Origin: Branchiostoma floridae
Lineage: Eukaryota > Chordata > Leptocardii > Amphioxiformes > Branchiostomatidae
Assembly (NCBI RefSeq): GCF_000003815.2
Contig: NC_049988.1
Coordinates: forward strand, 14,639,982 to 14,703,981
Direction of reading: 5' to 3'
DNA: 64,000 nucleotides
Position numbers and translations under genes: made by a program. Every line of letters begins with the position of its first letter. Within the stretch, counting starts at the first letter, position 1. The notes beneath the pieces were generated by a model. That model did not search any database. It saw nothing but the letters and a program-made list of their open reading frames with translations, and was not told where the DNA came from. Shown piece by piece: positions 1-12,000 of the stretch.

Positions 1-3000
1 ATGGACCTGATCGCTCCCGTCTCAACAACAATGCATCTATAGCCAGTGACGGCGGGACGCATGCCGCAAGGGGGAACTGGAGGGCGGCAGTAACCGACGC
101 CGAGCAATGGCTACAGGTGAGAGAGGTGTTCTACTACGTTATGCTAAAAGTAGTATCTCACTGCACTTGGGGCACTTGGGCGGCACTGTTGTGTTATTTC
201 CACCGGTATAACAATGTTATTGGGAAATACCATCACAACATGATTTGAAACGAAGAAATTATGTGAAACGAAACACATTAGTCCTCAAGTAGAATACAAT
301 TATTGTACTATCTTTCTCCAACGCAGGTATCATTCCTCGAAGAGGTCGTCATTAAGGCAGTGGTGGTGCAGGGAAGTTTCGATGCCCAGGAGTGGGTGCA
401 GACATACATTCTTCTCTACAGCAACGACAGCATCAACTGGCAAACCTACAAGGAAAATGGAACTGTAAAGGTACGTACATATCTGGTCAAACTTGTTGAC
501 AATCTTCATCGGTGCGTCCAAGCTTAGAAAAATTTTCATTACAACTTAGATGGATGTTAAACAAAGTCTACAGTTTAAATATTAAGGCATTCATGCATCA
601 CAAATACCACACCTTTAAACTTACGAGTCTCCGAAAGATTAATGCATCACAAATACTAAGCCTTTGAAAGTTAGAGTGTCAGAAAGAATTCCCCCTTAAT
701 ATTCCATTCAGCTTTTCAACGGAAGCTCTGATGCCTCCACTCCACAACAAGAAGTCCTGCTTGACCCAATCACCACATCTCATATCCGTATCAATCCGCA
801 ATCATGGCGTAACCGCATCAGCATGAGGATCGAACTGATTGGCTGTACCGTGAGAATGCAACACATTCGTAAGTCCGGTTATAATCATGACTTTGCTTTG
901 AAGAATAGCAGAATGACCACCAAAATGTTTGAGGCCGTAATTGGTATTGGTTTAGTACGAACAACTTACAAGTCATTTACCAACCCAATGAAACTACTCA
1001 CCTATGCGTCGATTAAGGCTGGACATCCAATTAGCAATTAGCACTTACTCAAAAAGCTGGATATGATTTAAGAAACGGTCAGACATTTTAGATAGCATCT
1101 ACCAGGTACCTATCCAAAACTTTTCAGTGATTCTGATCAGGTCTGCTATTATGTAAAGGTGTTAAAAATAATTTATTTACCTATGTCTACACATCATATA
1201 CAGGCTAATAACAATGTATATATGTAAATATGCTATAAGTGGCAATTTTCTTCGCATAATTGCAACCTTTTTAGGTGAGACAGCCTGCGCGCGCTGTCCA
1301 ACAGCGTACTACTGCACGGGGGATGGAGTGGCCAGGCCTTGCGGGCGGTGCGACCCACCCTCGGCGGCCTGTGAGCGCTCACCCACCGAGCATTCGTTTG
1401 GAGGAGCGTCGGAGTGTAGCCCTTGCCCAATTGGTCGGGTTAGTAGAGATCTGATAACAGTCTCCGTATCTAGACGCTCTCAAAGCGGTTTCATTTAAAA
1501 TATATATCGTTGTATATGTTTTTTCAAGCAAAACATATTAGTCTTTATTCAATTTGTTGCAACCTACATAATGTAGAGACTTAGATAGATAATGCTTGAA
1601 ACATTAAATCTACAAACTCCAAAATCACATCAAGTTAAACTCTATATCACAACAATGTCAATGGATACAATGTATCACAATTTACTAAGAAGTTCTATAA
1701 AGCAAGACTATCGTCTATACATATGCAAAAGGATACAAAAATTAACCTGATATAAAATAATCAAAATACACAAGAGACATGATGGGGATGTTATGTTCTG
1801 TATTATCTTGCAGATCTGTAAAGATGGCTACGGACATGTTTGCCGCAGGTACCATTATGCCGAGCCTTGCAACGAAACGGTGAGCCATGTATTCTCCTAC
1901 GCCACTATATGTATCTATAGGTGATTATAGTTGGTTATATTTGGTTTGGGCCACCATCCATGTAACAAGTGGTATGGTCCACTAGTGGGTACGTCACGGG
2001 TGACGTAGTGCCTTTGACTCCTCCGTGATTGTTGTCAACATGTTGTGTTCCTTGAATTGCGCCTACTGTCGTCCTAAGTTGACACTGCAAGCGTTCCATT
2101 ATGGCGCTATGCTACCTATACCTCTACATGTTCATCTACATCTTTATCAATTCTGTCGTTTTAGGTGCGATGAACAGTGCCTATTGTGACTCTTGCGTTC
2201 TATTTACAGCATTGTCCAGACAGTTGCACGCCTTGTGAACCCGGTTATGCCTGCTTCTTTGGCCGGAGGTACCAGTGTAGACCAGGTTTCTACGGTACTG
2301 GCCGTATGGGTGAGTACAGTTGCGCCACGCTACCAAGATCGATTGTCACAGACCACGTTTATATGGTTGTTAAAGAATTCTTGGTGTTAAAGCAACACCT
2401 ATTTACGAGCGTACTTGGGTAGAGTAAGGTTTAGAATTAGAAATGTGTATATCCTTTGTTACTTTTGTTGTTGTCATTCCAATAATGCAACATGTACCGT
2501 TGATAATGTGTAGATGAAATTGAAAATAGCTAGTAGTCGTCTTACGATACAAACAAAAGTTCTCTTATGAATCTTAGTTGACAGCAAACAGAAATAGGAC
2601 TCCATATGTGACTTCTGTGATCTCGTTTTGTACAGACTACAGCGTTCCTTGTCTGGTGGGTTGCTAGTGTACTACAAGCTGTATGTGTTACGGTTTAAAC
2701 CTTATTTGTGCGCAGGGCCGCTAACCTTCAAGCAGATCTACCTATGGTAAAGAAAGTTATGAGCTAAACAGTATCCAACTGACACCGAGGGCCAGTTAAC
2801 TCTCAAGGTACTGTCTTTGCACTCGATATATGTGCTTGGAGATTACAAGACCGTGGTAGGTGTAACACCTAACCGCCAAAGACGACCCAGTCATACTAAT
2901 TTAAAGCATGTCTAACGATTATTTTGCATCTGATCTCGTTTTGTACAGACTACTGCGTCCCCTGTCCGGCGGGTTCCTACAACAACCAGAGCGGGGCCAC

Positions 3001-6000
3001 AGGCTGTTTCTGCTGCCCGCCTGGGTTCTACAGCACGGTGGGGAAGACGGAGTGCGAACCCTGTCATCCCAGGACATGGTCACGTGGCGACTGCACGATA
3101 TGTCGTGACTGTCGGGACATCAGCGAGTGTGAGTAATGCTTTGGGCAACGAAGTTCTAACTCATGTGGTGCTGGCAAATTTTCACTATACATTTTCCCAA
3201 TGCTGGGCGTTTTAGACCTTTTTCGAAAGTAGGGGTACCGTTTTCACTATGCTACATTTTTTAAAAGTAAAGACCTTAAGCTTTGTAATGATGTATAACT
3301 TAATAGGGTTATTTGGATGGAAAGTAACAAAAAACTAGCATAGTGTAAACAGTACTAACATATGCTTCCCAACATATGGTGGTTCTTAGTCAACGCGAAC
3401 CGTTATATATACAAGTCACCCTGATCGAGGGTGCTTCAAAGCTTTTCTAAGGGATGCGGAAATTTTGCTCTCATGTATTTAAAAAAAAACCATGTTGACC
3501 GTTGCTCACAGTCAGAGAGTCTCTATTATCAAGGTTTTCCAAATATAAAGTTGTCGTCGTATGTTCAATTATGCTTCTAGAACTAAACCTGGCTGCATTT
3601 TTATATCTCCTTTCTTTCAAAAATTGATTGCACGGGAATAAATGATAAGCCTTAATACTTCTTTGCCGAGAAATAAATTTCTGACATAATGTTTTTTTTT
3701 TTACAAAATTTCCTTCTATCTTATTTTGATGTCTCATTATAGGTCCATGTCTTTCAAGCCCATGTTTTGGTGACGTCACTTGTCAGAATATTAACTCCTC
3801 CTACTACGTGTGCAGCGCATGCCCACCAGGGTACAGCGGGGACGGGGTCACGTGCGTGGACGTCGACGAGGTGAACTTAACCCTTGACCTTACCTTAGAC
3901 CTTAGGTCCTCTTGTCCTGATCCTTGAGCAAAATTAGAAAAATTTCATACCGGACATTTTGTGTAAAGGGAAACCAGTCACATTTACTATATGTGCTAAA
4001 TACTCACTTTATCATTTCCTTTATGTAGCTATAGGTGACAAATATTTTTATGAAGTAAATCTGTATTTTTCTAAACGTAGAGGGATAGTTCCGACGTAAC
4101 TGGACATCGAGAATCTTCGTTATATTTCCGCATAAAACTTCAATGCATCTGAAATTTTTTATGACTAATTTGCCCTCTATAGGAAATATATATAAACGTT
4201 ATGTATATTCATATGGAAAATGTTATGCATGTTTCTAATGTATATTAGATATGATTTGAATGACTACACAATCTAATTTTTCCAGTGCAACATCACCTCC
4301 GCTTGCCATGACTACTGCGAGAACACTAACCCAGGCTACGTGTGTGGCGCATGCCCAAAAGGATATAGCGGGGACACGGCTGTCGCATACGGACTGGATC
4401 ATGCACTCCAACACCCACAGGTAGGAACGTTTCAAGATAATTTCTGTGATAACACCAAAGAAAATGCGTATTAATCACCAGTAGCTGGATGTACCCCATG
4501 TCAGGCAAATTTCAATCATACATTTGTAATTCTAGGAGCTTAATATGACATTTAGTCTAGTTGGTCTGACACTTGCATGATATCACAGTGTGTATCATTG
4601 CATATTTATGATTTATATCTTTCCCAAAACGTCGTCTCTTGACGCATATTTGTATGAATGACCTTTTATATATATAAGAGTGCAGTTCATTATAGACAAG
4701 TTTTTTTTTCTTCATTATAATCCATCAGTATGAAAATGATCCTGTTGTTTGTAGGTTTGTGAAGACGTGGATGAGTGTGCCGTAGATAATGGAGGCTGTC
4801 ATCAATATGCAGAGTGTGTTAACACCCTGGTAAGTCATACATACTTAAGTATCTCTCAAATATCGTAAAAATGCACTTGCACGTGTGTGGTGGGTATAAT
4901 GATGTGGTTATCTTTCTGTACCAAATAACAGATACATAATCTTTCAGTACGGAAAATCAGAAAAAAAAACATGTGGTGATAACTATCCTTGGTGCTGAAC
5001 TGTGTGCTGTTCCAATCACTCTCTCACACATGCAACAGGGAAGCTACCGATGTGGCAACTGTGTTGAAGGTTACATCAGCGACATCTACCTGGGCTGCAT
5101 CCCGGAAGACTTGTGTCAACTCGGCAGGCACAACTGTAGCAGCAACGCCACCTGTCTGTCTCTGGGGAACGGCAAGTTCAGATGCAAAGTAACCAGCGAT
5201 TACTTCAGAACGCTTATCTTTAAGAAGGCCATAACCATTTCGGATTCTGTATGTGACTATAAGAAAACTTTCTTAGCGGTGTGGTGACATTTCAAGGAAA
5301 ACTAGCAAAAGCAAAAACTGTTATTTCTAGACAAATTTAGACATATCATTAACAACTCCGATGCCTTTTAAAATTTCATAGTAAGTTGAAGTTTTTTCAG
5401 ATTGACAATCAGACTGCCATACTAGAGATAACCTGATGTATGAAAAGCTAAAGATGATTGTATATCGTTCTATCCCTGACCCAGTGTAACCCGGGGTACG
5501 GTGGAGATGGGTACCGGTGCGGACCTGACACGGACCAGGACGGCTGGCCTGACGAACCCGTCTCGTGTCTGACACGATGGTGCAAGCAGGTGATGCGTTA
5601 GTCTAAAGCCGGGTTCACACATACGTATACATTCAAGTCCGTATGAGGTCCCTGTGGCATTCCTAGCCTCTATCAGGCTCCACAGGCCACTGGAAAATAG
5701 TTAAAAATTGACAAATATAGCCGCGTAACATTCCAGAGGAGTATGGTTTGCGACCCAGCTAACTCGTTTTGCTTGTTATCTGGCTATATTTGTCCAATTT
5801 CTATTATTTTTCTGGCAACCTGTGCAGACTGTTAGAGGCTAAGACTTCCATACGGACCTCATACGGACTTGAATATATACGCACGTGTGAACCCACCTTG
5901 ACACGGGAGGTGTAAAAGTACGTAGCGTATTGTAAACAAGAAATAAGGGTGTATGAGGGCATCACAATTTCTTTCCAGGTACTAGGTGCGATTTCATGGC

Positions 6001-9000
6001 ATTTTGAGATATGCTATTTCTAAATGCAATTTATGTACAGTAGCAGTTTGTAAAATTATCTATCTATGGTAAGCCACAAGAATTGTCAATCAGACCGTCA
6101 ATTCATTTGCCCCCCTCCCCACAGGACAATTGCCCACTAGAGCCTAACAGCGGACAGGAAGATAACGATGGCGATAACAAGGGGGACGTTTGTGACCAAG
6201 ATGACGACAACGATGGACGCCTTAATTCTGTTGTAAGTCCTTCGTATGTCTCAAAGTTTGCAGTATATTGAAAGCTTACCTGTCTAGGTCTCCATTTCAA
6301 ATGAGAGGAAATGTGTCTACGTTAAGGGTGAGCATGCTTCAAGTCCAGTGCAACGGAATGCCTGGATGGTTTGTATGCCTCCTGCATTTTTGAGAGGATT
6401 TCAAAGTAGAGAAAATACTACCTGACTATAACAGCATTGCCAAGGGAGGATTCCTTGGTCATTCTTTTTGAGATCTCTGAGTGTAAGTGTGTGGGGGGTG
6501 TGGGGGTGTGGTCTGAATCCTTATCTACGGGAATGATTTATGTAAATAAATAGTTTTCTACAACAACCTTGTAATAAAGAATGCTCTCCGATCCCACAGG
6601 ACAATTGCATATTTGTCTCGAACTGGGATCAAAAGGACACGGATCGCGACGGTTACGGTGACGTATGTGACACGTGCCCACTATTAGCCAATCAGGACCA
6701 GACCGACACGGATGGAGATGGCACTGGGAACGAGTGTGATGATGATGACGATGGTGACGGTGAGTGTACTCCTTTTTCCTGTGAGAAAGTACTACGTCAT
6801 TTCTGCTCCATTGAAACTTGAAAAAAGGTACAGTTTAGAGTTAGCTTTTAGACTGTAGTAGACATATCATACACTGCTCTACACTACTTGTTTGCCTTTC
6901 CGCTTTCATGTTACATTTATCACAATTATCCCTCGGGCAATAATTTGCAAAAATGTATATTATTGAAACTTAATAAACTTTGTAAACAGCCGTTGGAAGT
7001 TTTGGACCACATCAACTGTCTTTTATCGATGACTTTCAAGTTTTTAGTTGATTGGGTAGATTTTGTATCGCCTTACCTGGGTGTCTTAACTTCATCGGAA
7101 GTGCTTAATCATTGCTGTGCAATTCTAGCGGTCAAACGATGAGCCTGCACAGAATTAGCTCGCTGCAAAAATCCATCAAATAGCTTTCCTTTCCTAGAAT
7201 TTTAGTCTCTTGTCCAGCCTATGTATTATATCTTAAAACTAATTTATTGGATGGATTTTCCTCAGGTTTACTAGACGCGTCAGACCCCTGTCCGCTTCTG
7301 AACGACACGCAGTCCGACACAGACAGCGACTGTGTTGAAGACGCCTCCGACAACTGTCCTAACGTCAGTAATGCTAACCAACAGGACTCAGACATGGACG
7401 GATACGGGGACGCCTGTGATGGAAATGACAAGTATGTGTGGATCCGTGAATAGTTTCATCAAATCGGCACATTATGGATTAACTAAACTTTACCTACCAA
7501 AGACCAAATTGATTGGGACTTACTTGATTTGTTCACGGAATGGACGCGTCTACTGTAGCTTCCGGACGTGGCTGTCGGAGTCGGCTGAAAATTTGGGGCA
7601 AGTCCCAATCTATTAGGTGTTCGTTAGATAAAGTTTAGTTTATCCATAATGTCATTTACCAATGAACACAGATGAACTTCCATGCTAAAATTGACTCTTT
7701 TACACAACCACAGCTTTACTTTCACCGACGTTTCGGTGACCTTCTGTCATCTTCAATAGGGCAATTTCGACTGGTTCCCATTGTACCGCAGCAGTAAGTA
7801 TCGATATATATGTGTAATTACTTTGCGTTTGCGACCGCATCTGTAAGCAGTGATACCTATTGCTGCGGTACAATATGAACCAGACAGAATTGCCCTGATA
7901 TGATGAAGGTGACAAACGTTTACCAACGCGTCGGTGAAAATAAAACCGTGGTTGTGTAAAAAGAGTGTCTTTACTCAAGTATGTGTAAAGCCCTGATAGC
8001 ACTTTAAATTTTCATTTGCGTACAATGATCCAATAGGATGGTTTTTGTTCATCGATTATGATAATAATGATAATAATAATGATAATATTGTATGTTCATG
8101 CGCGTAGGCCAAAGGCACAAATGACCACATGTGGTCTCATGGATGAAAGAGAAACAAACTAACATTATGCAGTAATAACTAGACTAATGGAAATGATCTA
8201 AAATATCGTGTTTTTCTAAAGGAAACATAATAATATAACTAATACTATCGTTAATCGCTGCATCTATATCATAGAACTATTCTGTGTACGTTCTGGAAAA
8301 AAAAACATAGGACTAACAGGGAAGCAAGATGTGAAGAGAAGGATTAAACAGCACATAAGCGTATATATTGAACGACTGTAAAATACTTTTTGTCAGATGT
8401 TGCTTGTTGTGCTTTCCTAGGGATGGTGACACGGTCATCGACACAGTGGACAACTGCGTGGACATTCCAAATTCGGAGCAGACGGACACTGACAGTGACG
8501 GCATCGGTAAGTTTTAGAAATTCCGATAGTACGCTTTGCCGCACAATCAGATCGATTGTTATGTGACATAATAATAGTGACTGCATTACATTCAGAATCT
8601 TAGGTATGTGCTTTACAGTCCTACATGTTTTGTATGAATTTGTGGGGTTCATTTTCATCGTTTTCTACGAAATAGTCAACTCTGTTTCAACATGTCCCAA
8701 TAATAAGTTTGCACATTCTTGTAGGTGACGCATGTGATGACGACATTGATAATGACGCCATGCCAAACGACCGAGACAACTGTCCCTACATCCCCAACCC
8801 TGGCTGGGTCGATACTAACGGTAAAAGTGCCCTCAAAATGTGTACAATTGGCTATTCTGTGTTAGACGTTCAGTAGTGACCAGCTATCCTGCTTCTGAAC
8901 CACATATCTTTTTTTTTTACTTATTTTTTTTTTTAATTCTGTGAATGGGATTTGCAGTCCTTCTTCTTTATACATTAATGGCTAAGCTTTAAGTTTCCTT

Positions 9001-12000
9001 CGTATTGATATAGAGGGTCACATGTAGAGGACACTATATGATTGTTTGTGTTTCTGAACGTCATAGCATTGATTTAGAATATGATAGTATAATGGTAACT
9101 TAATGTTATATGAACCGTACGTACTCTAGCATTCCTAAAGATGGGTCATTCCAATGCCAAACCGAGTAGGTAAAAGTCTTATTGCATTTTATATCATGTC
9201 ATGACCATATGTCATTTTGATTTAATGAAGATGAAGACTAATCAAATGACCCATTGTTTTATTTCTGATGACATATGATGGTAATTTCAGGCAACCACGT
9301 GGGAGATGCGTGTGAGTACGATTACGACGGCGACGGTGTCCCGGATGTTGATGACGTATGTCCCAAGCACTCCAACTATCACGTGACGAGCTTTGCAGGT
9401 CACGTGTCAGTAAACCTTGCTGGGGGAGCTGCTCCAACTTGGGCTGTTACTGATGACGTAAGATTTAAAAAAGTAAAATTCATTTTTTTAAGATACCGGT
9501 AGAATTTTCATCAAGGGTGAGTATAAGACTACAGTTACTGATTCATTGATTAACATTTGATATGCGTCGTGGACAAAGTAACAGAGATTCATTGAGTAAT
9601 AAAAATACAAGGACCATGATATTATGAGTTTTAATCTTTTGTTTTCCTTCTGTTACAGGGGCGGGAGATTCGACTCACAACCCACACAGACGACCCAGTT
9701 GTACTGATAGGTAATTTGCATAACGATTGTCCGTCTTAATTGAAAAGAAATAGATGATATATCTATAGGGAGAATAATTCCTCTTCAAATTGAAACGTAC
9801 GGAATTGAGTTATCTCATCTTGTGTTTCAGGGAATGACCGTTTCGGACCTGTAAACTTAACGGGCACCATCTTCGTCACTGAGGACTCTGGGAACGACTA
9901 CATCGGCTTCGTGTTCGGTTACCAGAGTAACCGGAAGTTCTATGTCGTCATCTGGAAACATGAGAACGAGAATGCCGAAAGCAGCGCCACCTATGGCGGC
10001 ATAAAAGGACTGCAGATTAAGGTAAGCCCATCGTGATGAGGCCACTTCATGGTTGTAATAATATCTAGTGCCATTGTATAAATTGATCTATTACTGTTGC
10101 CTTACATTGTACCATGTACAAATGTGCAATAAAGTTCATTCATTCATACCGAGTAGAAGTAAGGCACTAAATTATACTTTATGTTGCTTTGATAGCATGC
10201 TTTCTGTAGAAGTCAAATATCAAGTAACATAACTAGTTAACTATCAAACTGATCACAAAAGAAGGGACAAATGTCTGATTAAGATACATTTCCTGCATAT
10301 AGTTTACTACCTATCGTATCCCCAAAAGCACCATTGAATACTTAGAACTATCACGCAGATGTGGTGTTCTTTTCAGCCGGCCGACCTGAAGGTAGAAATT
10401 CTTGTTTTTTTCTTCTTCAGGTAGTAGATTCCAGCACAGGCCCCAGCTCTACACTTGCTGACGCTTTGTGGCACACCCATGACACGGCTAATCACGTGAC
10501 CATGTTGTGGCACGACCCGGACATGCGCGGATGGATACACCGCACTCCGTACACCTTCCAGCTGATGCACAGACCATCTGTTGGTTTGATACGGTAAGAA
10601 AATAGTTCCTCAATTTTTAACGGATAACCAGACTGCCAGTCTTCCAGCTCTTTTGAGGATAGATTATAGATTATTACATTTATAGATTATAGATAATGAA
10701 AACTTATTCTAATTTGCTTCCATTACAAAGTGAACAAATTTATAACAGGGTCATAGAGCAAATTGTCCAGCACAAGATACGTTGGTTTGGCTTCAAAGCC
10801 AACATGATTCTCAAATTGTGTTGAAGAACATTATACTGTAAGCATATCTTTTCTTTTGGAACATACTTGTCTCCAATCAGACGAGTCAGCTGGATGAAAA
10901 AAAGAGATGCATTTGGCCAAATAGGGACAAATAAGTTGCCATGGGATTTCAGTCAGTATTTTGCTGTCTATCCAGCTATCGCCGACCGGCCAGTTCACTC
11001 CAAGGTTGATCTAAACTCCAACAAGGCCTCTATTCGGCCAGACTACGTCAAACGTTTGAATGCCGTGCTGTTAATACAGGGTTACTGTATCAAGTAATCG
11101 CCGCCTTCTGACGGACTCCGGAAACGTGTACGACACCACCATCCTGGGGGGTCGGCTGGGCGTGTTCCAGTACAACCAGTCAGGAGTCATCTGGTCCAAC
11201 CTGCAAATTGCATGCGGAGAGAAGTACGTATTCGGATTAACATTAATTATTTTTGGACAAGTACAGTAATCAAAATGCGTTGATACGATGGAAGTTAGAT
11301 AGTATACATGAGAAGATATTTGATATATGGCCATATATATATATATATATATAGGACAGGAAATCTAAGAAGAACGAAAAATCTAAGAATGTAATACTCA
11401 AGATTTAAGAGGAATAAAAGAAGTGAAGGGTACTGAAACTGCTGTTGGAAGGGAGGATTAGAATCGATTGTGCTTATCACTTCTTTCTCAAGCTAAAGCC
11501 TTCTCATATTGTTTGAATACAGAATGAGCAGCTATCATTACTATGACTACTATTACCTAGGCCTTGTTTTGATAATAAATCAGTTTTATTGATTGATTGA
11601 TTGATTGATTGATATACGATAATTTCTTAACCTGTTTTTTAGAGTAAACCAGGCTATTCACTTCGATGGGAAGGACGACTATGTTGAGCTCGCGTCCGTT
11701 ATCGCTCTAGAGTTATACGACAGGTAGCTCATTCATTTATGCTTATACATTTTCGTAACTGTTTTAGTAAGTTTTCTCTTCTGTTCATAATTGTTACGTT
11801 ATACCCACTTGATTTTATGAAAAAAATACCAGGTGTCAGGAAATCGTCAATTCAATTCAAAAGGAGAGGCAATGTGTATCATATTTCTGACGTAAGCACA
11901 ATACCATCATTCTTTTCTCAAATATCTTCATAGATGTTGTCTTACAGGGATAATTGTTGTCATATCTTATTTATTGTTGAAGAGGTTCATTAGTCACGTA

